From Hemibagrus wyckioides (lineage: Eukaryota; Chordata; Actinopteri; Siluriformes; Bagridae), in NCBI RefSeq assembly GCF_019097595.1, contig NC_080717.1:3020001-3084000 (forward strand): 64,000 nucleotides of DNA. Reading direction: 5' to 3'. Positions 1 to 10,690 of this stretch are shown here, one piece after another (within the stretch, counting starts at the first letter, position 1; the number at the start of each line of letters is the position of its first letter). The position numbers were made by a program, and so were the translations under genes. Under the pieces are notes generated by a model, which saw only the letters and a program-made list of their open reading frames with translations, did not search any database and had not been told where the DNA came from.

Positions 1-20
1 GTCACCTAGCCATCCATCTC

Positions 21-39
21 GTGTGTGTGTGTGTGTGTG
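21..39. repeat. (GT)n microsatellite
   Basis: Short perfect GT dinucleotide run of about nine repeats. Confidence 0.9.
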
Positions 40-253
40 CTCACATTGCTTACCGAGATCTTGTCTCTGGATACGCTCTCACACACAGACTACACCTATG
101 CAGAAACGCTCATGCATTATGTATTATTCAAGGATAATAAATGGATTACTAGATTTTTTTTTTAATGGAGACAGTGATGTACAGTATGGTTATTCGGGTT
201 AGGTAACGGGTTAAGATGATTTTTCATTTAGATTATATAAACTTACTTCAGTT

Positions 254-254
<1 letters not shown>

Positions 255-292
<38 letters not shown>
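255..292. repeat. (ATT)n microsatellite
   Basis: Perfect trinucleotide run, about 12 repeats, in A+T-rich DNA. Confidence 0.9.
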
Positions 293-294
<2 letters not shown>

Positions 295-319
295 AAAAAA
301 ATTATTATGTATTTATTTC

Positions 320-618
320 TTTTTTACTTTGGCTCTGAGCATATAAAAAGAGAATAGAAAATAAGGACCAAAAAAGGAAATATTGTTTCATGAAGGCAAG
401 AAAAAGAAAAAATATGACTAATATGATATATTATTGTTTAGATGGCAAGCAGTGTAATACATGTTGTATATTTATTTATTTATTTTGGCTTTAAGCCTAA
501 AAAACAAGGATAGAAAATAAGGACTGAATAAGGAAATATTGTTTCATAAAACCAAGAAACAATTAAAGAAAATAAAATGATGATATATTATTGTTTAGAT
601 GGCAAGTGTAATAAATGT

Positions 619-654
<36 letters not shown>

Positions 655-965
655 TTGGCTTTAAGCTTACAAAACAGGACTAGAAAATAAGGATGAATAA
701 AGAAATATTGTTTCATAAATGCAAGATAAAAAAAAGACTAATATGATGATATATTATTTTTTAGATAGTAAGCAGTGTAATAAATGTCATTTTTTAATGT
801 CAATGAGCCTGAAAAAACTGGGATAGAAAATAAAGACCGAAGAAGGAAAAATTGTTTCAAAAATGCAAGAAACTATTAAATAAAAAACAAAAGTTTGGCT
901 TCAAGCCTAAAAAATTGGGATAGAAAATATTGAAAAAATTATTCATAAAGGCTAAAAACAATGTA
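320..965. repeat. Decayed A+T-rich tandem repeat, ~5 units of ~100-170 bp
   Basis: The phrase TAGAAAATAAGGA or a close variant recurs at about 355, 511, 681, 824 and 921. Each copy is preceded by a GGCTTTAAGCCT-like word. The first four are followed by AGGAAATATTGTTTCA-like sequence, and the first three then by GATATATTATTGTTTAGAT-like sequence. The order is the same in each unit but spacing shrinks from about 170 to 97 bp, so this is an old, unevenly deleted tandem array. The (TATT)n tract at 619-656 sits inside unit 2/3. No family assigned. Confidence 0.75.
619..656. repeat. (TATT)n microsatellite
   Basis: Near-perfect tetranucleotide run of about nine repeats inside the decayed tandem array. 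Confidence 0.9.
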
Positions 966-982
966 TTTTTAATCGAGGGTGC

Positions 983-1010
983 CAGTATTTTTGTTTCACA
1001 CTAGGTTTTT
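983..1010. repeat. Transposon-end-like motif
   Basis: The phrase GGGTGCCAGTATTTTTGTTTC closely matches the sequence at 2256-2280. Both resemble the GGTGCCAATAATT terminal motif of the Tc1-like relic at 2562-3120. It may be the right end of an eroded element, but no matching left end was found. Confidence 0.3.
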
Positions 1011-1171
1011 TATCTCTATATTTTTTTCTTTTAATTTGTTAAAAGTGAAATAAAAATGCAAACAATGACCAAAAAAAGGGGCGGAGACAAAACGAGAAAA
1101 AACAAACAGTCTGAGAGTCATGTGTATTGCCAGAATTGACAGTCTTTAGTGTTCTGACTGTATTTACAGCC

Positions 1172-1220
1172 CAAAACAAACAAACAAACAAACAAACAAA
1201 CAAACAAACAAACAAACAAA
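1172..1220. repeat. (CAAA)n microsatellite
   Basis: About 12 perfect tetranucleotide repeats, followed at 1220-1262 by a TA-rich run of TATAT words. Confidence 0.9.
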
Positions 1221-1262
1221 TGATATATTATGATATATACTATATATTATAGATATATTATG

Positions 1263-2370
1263 GTCAGATAAAATGGCCAGAAAAGTGAGCTTCATTCCGA
1301 TGTTAGAATTCCGTTGAGCTGTCTAAAAATAATACTCTGAATAAAAAATAATATTAGTTCATATTCTACCTCATTATACGCTCGTAACAGCTCTCCATAG
1401 AGCCTCTAGAGCAGAATTCATGGCTAATAACACTCGACATTGATGAGTGTTTAGTGCCACGGCACCTTAGGAATTATTTACAGGTTTATTTCTGTCGTTT
1501 TGCCTCTATTTTGTACTTAATTACGTTATAATGAGGAAAAAATTAGGACATTATTGTATGTGTGGGTGGGGGGGGCACACAACAGCATGCACAAGGTCTC
1601 TACCGTCAAATCAAAGCCACGCTCAGCATCTTGGAGCGTAATAAAATGTAAAGTGCACATTCTTACACGCCATATCGCTCCCGAAAATGTGTCATTGAAT
1701 TTGCCCTTGCACAAAGCAATCTGATGCTTATCTGCGTGCTGCAGCGGGGCCAGTTGCTATGTGGTATCTGCACACTGCTGGAATGGATCGCATAATTCCT
1801 CTGGCTCCGTGCAGCAATAGACGCTTACCTTCGAGTGTGGAGGAAGAAAAAGGCTTATCGATATTTAAGCTGGTGGTTTTGTTCGTGAGGGATTTTACAG
1901 CAGGAATTTGCCGCAGCGCTCGGGTCAGAGACGAGTCAAACTTGAATGTTTTCTCTCGCTTCTTCTTGTTGTTGGCTTCAAGCATAGAACTGAAAACCGC
2001 TTCTTGTTCTTTTCTTTTTTTTTAAATAAAAAATATTTATTTATTTTGAATTTATTTATTTCCTTTTATAGCTTTTTTGGGTTTTGTATTAAAATTGAGA
2101 TATGATTTTTTTTTTTAAATGTTTAAATATGTGAATGAAGGAGCATTCAGAATCTTCCTGTAATGTGCCAATAATATTTTTTTTATTTTTAGTTTTATTG
2201 TAAAATATAATACAAAAAAAAAATCTATTGTTAATATAATTATTTTTAATATAAGGGGGTGCCAATATTTTTGTTTCCCATATGCTTCTCTATATTTTTA
2301 AATGACTAATATTTTTAGTATTTATTTGAATTTTTTTCTGATCTGATTTCGGATTATAGCACAAATACAG
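1263..2370. other. Non-repetitive stretch, no gene seen
   Basis: Mostly unique sequence, higher in G+C at 1560-1990 and A+T-rich after 2010. Short open frames occur on both strands at 1526-2025, but they overlap each other, lack recognisable domains and have no convincing splice context. A transposon-end-like motif lies at 2256-2280. Confidence 0.5.
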
Positions 2371-2374
2371 ACAG

Positions 2375-2459
2375 TGTTTTTTATTTTATTTTACTTTATT
2401 TTATTTTATTTTATTTTATTTTATTTTATTTTATTTTATTTTATTTTATTTTATTTTAT
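2375..2459. repeat. (TTTTA)n microsatellite
   Basis: Pentanucleotide TTTTA repeated about 16 times with one early interruption. Confidence 0.9.
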
Positions 2460-2561
2460 AAATAAGTCAATATTTTAGAGCTTGTATAAGAGCTTGTATT
2501 GTGTTTGGTTTCCTAATATTGTGTCCAGCACTTCTTCGCCCAGTTTACTGACAACATTCAC

Positions 2562-2919
2562 ACAGTCAGCACCAAAATTATTGGCACCCTAAAAAAAAAA
2601 CTGTAAATTGACGTGAAAATGAATGTATAAAATAAACATTTGTCACAATTTAATTTGGAATTAAAATAACAAAAAAATAAATCCTCATTAAATGCTAAAT
2701 TAATTTTGTTTTAAATGAAACAACATATGTTTGCATTTGATATTCAATAATTATTTATTATAATATTTATTATAATTATATATCCTTTATATATTTATTA
2801 TTTATTTGTTTAAAGTTTCAAGTTGCCATTTAAAAACTTTTTTAATTTTTAATTTTTTTTTCAACAAAAAAATCACATTTTTGAAAATCCTTAAAGACCT
2901 TCCAAGAAATTTAACATGC

Positions 2920-2963
<44 letters not shown>

Positions 2964-3120
2964 TTAATAGTTATCTGTGAAAAGTTTTTTTAAACGATCT
3001 CAATATCTTACATTTTTTAAAAAACATTTGGAATGAAAACTTTTTAGTATATAGCAACTGTTTTTTAATGGTCATTCCCTATTTTAATGAAAGGTGCCAA
3101 TAATTATGGAGCTGCCTTTA
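2562..3120. mobile_element. Non-autonomous Tc1/mariner-like relic (MITE-like)
   Basis: The left end reads CAGCACCAAAATTATTGGCACC. The right end, reverse-complemented, reads CAGCTCCATAATTATTGGCACC, so the two form imperfect terminal inverted repeats about 560 bp apart. The interior is A+T-rich, has no transposase frame and contains an (ATT)n run at 2922-2962. Teleost Tc1-like elements are known to leave short internally deleted derivatives like this. Ends are approximate and no clean TA duplication can be assigned. Confidence 0.5.
2922..2962. repeat. (ATT)n microsatellite
   Basis: About 13 perfect trinucleotide repeats inside the Tc1-like relic. Confidence 0.9.
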
Positions 3121-4020
3121 TATACAGTATAGAGTTTGGTCTCAGTTTAGATGGATGTATTGAAAAAAAAATAAAACAATAAATTCAAGCGTCTGAAAGA
3201 GCTCTCCTGAGATGGTTGTCAATTTACAGCGACACTGTTTACGCTTCTGGGTTTCTGACATGGAGTTAGGTTTTAGTTTGTGTGATATATAGGAAAGTCT
3301 CTGGTGCATCAGAGCAGCCATCATTCACGTGTCGTTTCAGCGGGGATGACAGTGATCGAACAGGTTTGCTGGGAAAAGCTATAGCGCTGATCCGATCTGC
3401 TTCTCCGCTAGCCGAAGAAAAGTGTTTTTAAAGTACTGACGAATTTAAATAAATCATGAAAACTCATCAGTTCTGAATAATGCAGTAGCTGCCGCTTTAT
3501 TGAGTATTCCAGTTTGAAGTAACTAATAAATAAGCATCGGAGTGTACACACATATATACGGTGAGATGAAATATTGCAGCCTGAGGACCATGGTGTAGAA
3601 TTTATTTATGGAAATGAGTGAGAATGAATTGAATCCAAGCTCAGAGCCGAAGCAGGTGAGGGTTAATGGCAGCACTCAGAGGAACGTGGTGGCTCTCTGG
3701 AAATCCTGGAATTCCGACAGTGTCAGTCTCTGGGTCGCTCACTCAAGGTTGGTTAACTAATAAACACAAAAACAACACAAATACAAAACAAAAACAAAGG
3801 AGAAAATGATAGATTTTTTCTGGGTTGTAGTCAGGGTGGAATTGCTTTTACGCTTTATATTTGTATCTCACTCACATTAAAACCAAGGTCAAGGCTCCAC
3901 ATGCCAAATGTGGTTCTGTTTAAAGTTAGAACATGAACAAACGACAAAAGTCATGAGTTTTAAGGTGAGAAAAGTTCCTGTAAATAACGAGCTTGAATTT
4001 GCGCAAGTTTTGAATAGTGC
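3121..4020. other. Unique stretch; weak first-exon candidate inside
   Basis: No repeats recognised. The only point of note is an ATG at 3608 opening 16 codons that end on AAGCAG directly before GTGAGG, a good splice-donor sequence, at 3655/3656. Initiation context is weak (T at -3) and no promoter is visible, so it is not called as a gene. Confidence 0.3.
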
Positions 4021-4023
4021 TCG

Positions 4024-4403
4024 AAGGGTGGGGCTTATTCTTTCTCTCCTATCAATCACAGTGATGCTAACCAGTCATGGGGTGGGCGGGGCTTATTCTT
4101 TCTCTCATGTCAATCAAAGTGATGCTAAACAATCATGTGGTGGGCAGGGCTTATTTATTCTCTCCTGTCAGTCACAGTGATGCTAACCAATCATGGTGTG
4201 GGTGGAGCTTATTCGTTCTCTCCTGTCAATCACAGTAATGCTAACCAATCTTGGGGTGGGTGGGGTTTATTTGTTCTCTCCTGTCAATCACAGTGATGCT
4301 AACTAATCATTGTGTGGGTGGGGCTTACGATATCTCTCCTGTCAATCACAGTAATGCTGACCAATCATGGTGTGGGTGGGGCTTTTTCATTCTCTCCTCT
4401 CCT
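4024..4403. repeat. 58-bp minisatellite, about 6.5 units
   Basis: The GGGCTTATTC-like word starts at 4031, 4089, 4147, 4205, 4263, 4321 and 4379, an exact 58-bp spacing throughout. Each unit also carries CTCTCCTGTCAATCACAGT and GATGCTAACCAATCATG-like words. Units differ by scattered substitutions but no indels. Confidence 0.97.
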
Positions 4404-4790
4404 GGAAAGATGGCTGGATGAATAATTATAATAATAAAGATGAAATAAATAATATTGATTGAATAAATAAATAAATAATCCTCATAAAATGACAGAAATA
4501 AACTCGAGAGGCTGAAGAAGAACAAGGAAATGTTCACCACAATGGATAAGGCTCATAGAGATCCAGAAGAAAAAGAAAAAAAAAATCTTTAAAAGCATCT
4601 GTTTACAATACTGATGTGGTTTTTCTTACAAACATTATGATTAAAGCTAATGAAAGCAATATGCAAACAACGCTCCTCTCCGCCTTCGTTAACTGAAGAA
4701 GTGAGATAATAAAACGAGCAAACGAGGGGAAAAGAGGAAGAAATGTGAGCCCTGGTGCCATCTTATGTTTGTGTGAGTACATTTTTTCCC
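4404..4790. other. A+T-rich unique stretch
   Basis: AATA-rich interval with no recognised gene or repeat family. Confidence 0.5.
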
Positions 4791-4794
4791 GGTT

Positions 4795-4990
4795 TGGGTT
4801 TATTCGTCGGAGTTAAAGGCAGCCTGGGCATTGTGCGGCACCATTAAGTGTGTTAAATCCTTCATTAAGGCATAATGAGGTGTGAATGGAGCTTATTAGT
4901 GAGACGGCGTCCTTTGGGAAGGCGATACATACACACCGCTGATTGACAGGTGAGATGAGTGACAGCTCGGCGGTGTTAATTAGAGCCCAG
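4795..4990. promoter_or_regulatory. Possible conserved non-coding element
   Basis: Non-repetitive, mixed-composition stretch between simple repeats. It contains TGATTGACAG at 4940-4949, which matches the known PBX-MEIS/PREP composite site, followed by GAGTGACAG and a TTAATTA homeodomain core near 4978. A short ATTAAGGCATAATGAGG segment lies upstream. Regulatory function is inferred only from motif content and complexity. Confidence 0.25.
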
Positions 4991-5018
4991 GTGCCGACAC
5001 AGGTGGGGCCAACTCAAA

Positions 5019-5019
<1 letters not shown>

Positions 5020-5052
<33 letters not shown>

Positions 5053-5096
5053 ATACAAACATACACACACAAACACACAAACACTCACACACACTC
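5020..5096. repeat. (AC)n compound microsatellite
   Basis: Perfect AC run followed by interrupted ACAA/ACAT variants. Confidence 0.9.
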
Positions 5097-5362
5097 CACC
5101 TGCCTGCACTCAGCACATAACTTCACTTACATATAAGTCACATTGCACATAATGAGCCGAGTTCAAATCTTATTCCTAAGCAACGGAGCTGAAAACAGAA
5201 TTTTACAGTCTGACTTCATCAAACTTATTCGTACTGTGCTGTATTTATATCACTGAGTATGTGACGTCCAATCTAGATTAGTGTCCGATCCGGATATTAA
5301 GAGCATTAAACAAATACAGATAACCAATACTGTGATTTTTGTCTATTGTCATGTAAATGTAG

Positions 5363-5593
5363 TCTCGCTCTCTCTATCTTACTCTCTCTCTCTCTCGCTC
5401 TCTCTCTCTGTCTCTTACTACCTGCATGTCTCTCTTACTCTCTCTTACTCTCTTTCCCTCGATCTCTGAGCATGTATGTCTGTCCTTCTCTCTCTCTCTC
5501 TCTCTCTCACTACCTGTATGTATATATTTTTCTGTCTCTCTATCTCACCCTCTCTCTCTATCTCTCTTACACCCCTACACCAGCCCCCCCCCC
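5363..5593. repeat. CT-rich polypyrimidine tract
   Basis: Imperfect CT dinucleotide repeats over about 210 bp, ending with a run of ten C at 5584-5593. Open frames through it encode only Leu/Ser-rich low-complexity peptides. Confidence 0.9.
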
Positions 5594-5734
5594 TTTCTTT
5601 CTATTTTCTTCTTTTTCTGGAGATATGACCTTTAATCAAACCCAGCACTTTTACTTCGTCGCTCTGTTTTGGCTTCTGCCTCCGTCTCCCTCACGCTCGT
5701 GTCCTTGATACAGATTCTTGCCTTATTTACTCAT

Positions 5735-5753
5735 GTCTCTCTCTCTCTCTCTC
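5735..5753. repeat. (CT)n microsatellite
   Basis: Short near-perfect CT run. Confidence 0.85.
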
Positions 5754-5924
5754 TTGTTCTGTACTTTCCTTCCACGTGTCGTTCTGAGTATGTTTATTGT
5801 TCTAACAGTTCACCTCCAGTCAAAATTTAAATATTAGTTCTTCGGTCTATTTCTGTCCTTTCTGTATCTTCTTGTCACTGAGATCTGTTTACATTTAATC
5901 ACATGTCTGGTGCGTTAATCCAAT

Positions 5925-6075
5925 TTAACTTACAACTGAGGACGAATCCAATCCAATCTTAAAGCAGAGTAATTAAGGGTTAAGGGTTAAGGGTCTTTGT
6001 TCAGAAGCTTAGCAGCGACTCAGATTTCATTAGCAACACAGGACCTCGACCACCGAGCCAGCACCGCCGCCCTGA
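5925..6075 (-). repeat. Degenerate SINE-like repeat, reverse orientation
   Basis: Read on the minus strand, the segment resembles teleost tRNA-derived SINEs: a GGTGGTCGAGG-like head at 6046-6056, then AACCCTTAACCCTTAA before the tail. The three TTAAGGG copies at 5973-5993 correspond to the CCCTTAACCCT part of these SINEs, as seen in the better copy at 26963-27130. Divergence is high. Confidence 0.35.
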
Positions 6076-6169
6076 GCACGTTAAATTCCTTACAATAATG
6101 ATTATTCTTATCCTTATCCTTCCTTAACCCTCACCACGCTCTTACCTCAGTTACCTCACTGACCCTCTT

Positions 6170-6480
6170 CTTTCCATCCCGTCTTGCAATTTTCTAATTA
6201 CGAATGCTGGCTTTGTTTGTCTTTGAATGTAAACATGTAATCAATCTTGGGCTGCGGTCAGACGCGTAATCAGAATAGCATCTCGTTTGGCGTCTTACCC
6301 ATGTTCATGTAATTAAAGTGAAAGGAAATGCATCAGTGATGCAGGTCAGTAAGCTAACAGCTAATCAGCTAATCAGCTAACACACCAGATGTCGCAGTGT
6401 TTCTAGTTTGCCATTGCACGCACTGTGTAATTAATATATGCAATTAATAACCCAGGCCATTTGTTGCACGGTTTGGTTTT
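6170..6480. promoter_or_regulatory. Possible conserved non-coding element
   Basis: Non-repetitive DNA with several homeodomain-type cores (TAATTA near 6197 and 6430, TAATTAAAG near 6311) and TGTAAACA near 6229, a forkhead-like word. A tandem GCTAATCA triplication lies at 6350-6380. Function inferred only from composition and motifs. Confidence 0.22.
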
Positions 6481-6689
6481 GTCGTCTTTTATAAGCAAGA
6501 CATCTGGATTTGTCTCTCAGTTGAAGAGGAACATGTGCCGAGGAACCTGTTCAGGAACCTTGTTAATTTTTTTAATATTCTTCTTTTTCTTTTTAATTCT
6601 GCTGTTTTCTGTGCTATGGTTTTGAGCTGATAAACAGAAAAGAAAACAATATAGAGTTATGTTTTGTTTTTTGTTTTTTTAGCTGGTTA

Positions 6690-6830
6690 AACACGCTGGT
6701 GAATTCTCCAATCTGATTGGTCAGAAGGTGTTGACTGATGTTCAGTAGCAGAAGGTTTGGCAACAGCAGCATTACCTGTATAGCTACTTTTACATGTAGA
6801 ACAGTTTGTATCATTTTCAAATAACGTACT
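6690..6830 (+). repeat. Interspersed repeat fragment, GATTGGTCAGA family
   Basis: Starts GAATTCTCCAATCTGATTGG then TCAGAAGGTGTTGA. The same opening is seen at about 44030 and 48895, and inverted at 22355-22395. I recall this family from teleost genomes but cannot name its class. Confidence 0.5.
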
Positions 6831-7308
6831 TTAAAATATTTATTTATTTATTTATTTTAAAATAAAACTTAGAATCATATAGAATCACAAATGTTCTGTG
6901 TAAATTTACATTTTAAATAATCATGCTTTTACTTATTTATTTATTTATTAATTCAAATATTCAGGTTGAAGAAGGATCATATAAATGTTTTTTATTCATT
7001 CAGTATCTTTCCCATTAGATGATGTGTTTCTATGCAATCGTCTCGGAAATCTATAGTCAAGTGGTCATCATTTGATTTGACCAGACAGTAAGATACAGGT
7101 CTGAGCTCAGTGTTTACCCTCAGCTGTCATGTTTGATGGACAGCTATCATCCTCTTGCCCTTGTTCTGAAAGTCTCAGAGCTTTCTTTACTTCATATATG
7201 TCTCAGAAAAATGTTCTGGTCATCAGTCAGGCTTTAACTTTCTCCACAATTTTGACCAAACCTCTGTGATTGGTGCCCTGTTATCGCTGCGTGTGTTTCT
7301 ATTGTACT

Positions 7309-7337
7309 GTTTGATTTGATTTGATTTGATTTGATTG
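7309..7337. repeat. (TTTGA)n microsatellite
   Basis: Five to six copies of pentanucleotide TTTGA. Confidence 0.9.
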
Positions 7338-7484
7338 TTCCTATTCATTCATTTACTCGTTTACCCAAAACTTACAATCACTCAGTGGTAATCTGACCAC
7401 CCCTTCATCTGTGTGTGTGTGTGCCAAGGCTGAGGGAGATTGGCCATCATCAGCAAGCTGTGTTTCTCCTCCAGCAAGCACGTG

Positions 7485-7626
7485 CACACACACACACAGA
7501 CACACACTCACTCACTCACTGCACAGCAATGCTAGGTCTCAGTGAGAGCATTCTTCCCAAGATGATGGGATATCAGCATGTGAGCCGAACAGGAAAAATT
7601 GTACCACACACACACACACACACACA
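7485..7626. repeat. Two (AC)n microsatellites
   Basis: AC runs at about 7485-7513 and 7603-7626 separated by unique DNA with a short TCAC repeat. Confidence 0.85.
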
Positions 7627-7713
7627 GTCTCAGTTTTTGTATCTGGAGCATGTTTTTTCTCTACCTCTATTTTCTTTTTGCCAAAATATTGATCATACAG
7701 ACAAATGGTTGGG

Positions 7714-8213
<500 letters not shown>

Positions 8214-8246
8214 GAAGTGACCTCTGTAGCGAGCACGGTGTGTGTG

Positions 8247-9196
8247 GTAAGTGAGTTGTGAAGCCGCGCGGTGTTTTCAGGCTCAGTGGTGATGCCGTTG
8301 TGTTTGCGCGGACGGAGAGCTGCTGGTGCTCCCGTGGCGAGTTGTGATTGTCAGGAAAACCACATTTTGTGCTCGATTTGCTTTGTTTTCTCTGCGGGCA
8401 GCTGGGCCTGTGGTGTCCGGTAATGTGAGCAAACTGAAAAAGAACCAGGAGAGGAAACTGACATCAGAAATATGTATCATTTCCTTTTGCAGTTTTGTTT
8501 TAGGAAAAGTAGAAGGATTGGATTTTTTTATCAAGATCGTTTTAAAACACCGGAAAACGATCCAGTCAGAGGCGTAGCGAGGGACGGGAGGTGAACCGTT
8601 TCATCGTAGAGTGGTTCTTCTGACACACAGATGTTCATAGCGTTAACCGCAAACCTCCAGGGGTTGCTAGGGAGCTTCTAGGTGGTTGCTATGGTATTTT
8701 CCAGGTTTTCTAACAAAAAGACACCTGACCAGTCGGTGCACCAGTACACCAGTACAAGTCTTATGCTTTAATACTTTTTATCCGGTTTATAGTCACACAG
8801 GTGATGTTGAGCAACACCCAAGGAACCGTAATGTCAGAAGTTCTAGCAGCTATACACAGTCTTTCCCTCAACGGTCTCTCTTTTCTCGGGATGGAGAACT
8901 TGCAGCTTTTCCTCTGGATGTTAGTGGAGATGTTACTGGGAAGTTGAACCTAGAAATGATGAGAATTTTATTTTTATTTTTTTGTTCAATCTCCTCATAC
9001 TCTTCTCATACGTTACTACAGAAACCATAACGTATCAGATGAAGGACCGCGTGTTGCTAATATAAACCTGTGACCGTCAGAAGGATCTACAGACACGTCA
9101 CCTGCTGGTGTTGAAAATGAATCTGGACCTTCGGGGAAATCGACCAGCGCTGTCCAGCTTTAAATCTGCTCAAATTCTACATTCGAAAGTGTTTTT
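8247..9196. other. Unique stretch, no confirmed gene
   Basis: The left third (8260-8420) is locally G+C- and CpG-rich and open on both strands for about 80 codons. Both frames look like chance: no domain is recognisable. A weak 33-bp exon candidate directly precedes it. The remainder shows no recognisable feature. Confidence 0.4.
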
Positions 9197-9218
9197 AAAA
9201 AAAAAAAAAAAAAAAAAA
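9197..9218. repeat. Poly(A) tract
   Basis: 22 consecutive A. No retrotransposon body could be recognised upstream. Confidence 0.9.
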
Positions 9219-9477
9219 CCCAAAGAACAAAATGACCCACTCGTGCAGTTTTGGAGGTTGAAACACCTGCATGTGTGTGAAGTGGATCCTGCTGGAGATG
9301 TTGGAATTTTGCCATTATTTACATTTCATTTTGTAGTTCATTAGTAGAGAAGGTTTCATGCAGGGTTTTAACGTCCTGTGAAGACGTTTCTGGTGGAATA
9401 GAGAGCTTACTATATGTGATATATTGGGATAAATCTCTAGGGTTGAGGGTTCGATTCCTGAGTGTGCATGTTCTCTC

Positions 9478-10088
9478 CATGTTCCTCCTGGTTTTTTAAG
9501 CTCCTCCTGGATTTCATGCTCCTCCTGGTTTTCATGTTCTCATAGTTTTAATACTACTGATTGTTTTCATGATCCTTTTGCTTTTCATGCTCCTCCTGGT
9601 GTTCAAGCTCCTCCTCGTTTTCATGTTTCTCTTGGTGTTTAAGCTCCTCTTGGTTTTTTAAGCTCCTCCTGGATTTCATCTTCCTCCTGGTGTTCAAGCT
9701 CCTCCTGGTTTTCATGCTCCTTTTGCTTTTCATGTTCCTCCTGGTGTTCAAGCTCCTCCTGGTTTTCATGTTCCTCTTGTTTTTGATGCTCCTTCTAGTT
9801 TTGATGCTCCTCCTGTTTTTTATGCTCCTCCTGGTCTTCATGTTCCTTTTGCTTTTTAAGCTCCTCCTGGTTTTCAAGCTTCTCCTCTTTTTTAAGCTCC
9901 TCCTGTTTTTTGTTTTATGCTCCTCCTGGTTTTCATGTTCCTTTTGGTTTTCAAGCTCCTCCTGGTGTTCAAGCTCCTCCTGGTGTTCAAGCTCCTTCTG
10001 GTTTTCGTGTTCCTCCTCCTGGTTTTGATGTTGCACAAGGTTTTCAATCTCCTTCTGGTTTTTAAGCTTCTCCTGGTATTCATGTTCC
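9478..10088. repeat. 18-bp minisatellite, about 34 units
   Basis: Repeats of a GCTCCTCCTGGTTTTCAT-type 18-mer with variants GTTCAAGCTCC, GTTTTTTAAGC and CATGTTCCTTTTG. Because 18 is a multiple of three, frames stay open on both strands, giving six-residue periodic peptides (Glu/Gln/His-rich on minus, Leu/Phe-rich on plus). Those frames have no start context or splice structure and are not called as genes. Confidence 0.95.
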
Positions 10089-10475
10089 TATAGTTGTTAT
10101 GCTCCAACCATGGACCAACATGCATTATCACTATCAATCCCCCTTGTTTCGCATACTTGAACTCACATTCGTGATTGGCTTTTGATTTTTGATTGACAGG
10201 CCAGATAGGGGGGTGTGCCAGAACTTCCATCTAAAGCACGCAGCCGAATGTTCTGCCACGACTCCCGATCACAGATGGCCGCGGCGTCTCTGGGATTCAT
10301 CCTGGTGATCTCTTAAGGATAGTGTGAGCATCTCAGATTGCTCGCTCGAGCCCGGATGAAAGGAAAACCTCCCGCTTAGACGTGTTGTTGAGTCCCGAAG
10401 GATCCGGGTCTCACTGCGCTGCATGGATCTAGTCTCCACCAGATGCACTGTGAATCAATCTGCCGAGCCTTCTGA
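10089..10475. other. Unique G+C-richer stretch, no gene seen
   Basis: Non-repetitive, CpG-containing DNA (especially 10250-10440). No domain or splice-bounded frame recognised. Confidence 0.4.
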
Positions 10476-10501
10476 AATAAATAAATAAATAAATAAATAA
10501 A
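10476..10501. repeat. (AAAT)n microsatellite
   Basis: About six tetranucleotide repeats; a second run of the same motif is at 10691-10720. Confidence 0.85.
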
Positions 10502-10542
10502 GGAAACAATACTTCAGATTTTTTTTCTTTCATTATTCATAT

Positions 10543-10625
10543 TCAGGTTTTCAATTCAATTTATTTGTATAGCCCTTATTTTAAACAATGGACATTGTCT
10601 CAGCAGTTTTACAGAAGTATAGAAA
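10543..10625 (+). repeat. Interspersed repeat, left-end fragment
   Basis: Carries TCAATTTATTTGTATAGC, then TTTTAAACAATGGACATTG and CTCAGCAGTTTTACAGAA. The same ordered words recur at 51000-51075. The opening ATTCAATTCAATTTAT also recurs at 45071. I recognise this as a very common teleost repeat but cannot give its class. Confidence 0.6.
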
Positions 10626-10690
10626 CAAAGAATAAAAAATAAATAAATTTAAAAACGAATCAATAATGATAATAATAACAATAATAACAA

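Noticed and set aside
2562..3120. Assigning a named Tc1 family and exact target-site duplication
   Set aside because: The inverted ends match only imperfectly and no clean TA-flanked boundary can be fixed by eye.
3908..4180. 90-codon + strand frame entering the 58-bp minisatellite
   Set aside because: 58 is not a multiple of three, so the frame closes within the array; no family recognised.
5973..5993. Three TTAAGGG copies resembling interstitial telomere repeat
   Set aside because: The unit is seven bases with an extra A, and it corresponds to the CCCTTAACCCT segment of fish SINEs in reverse orientation.
8283..8577. Overlapping ~83-codon frames on both strands
   Set aside because: Both strands are open over the same G+C-richer interval, neither has a domain, and the upstream splice-site pair leaves only a 33-bp gap before the next acceptor-like site.
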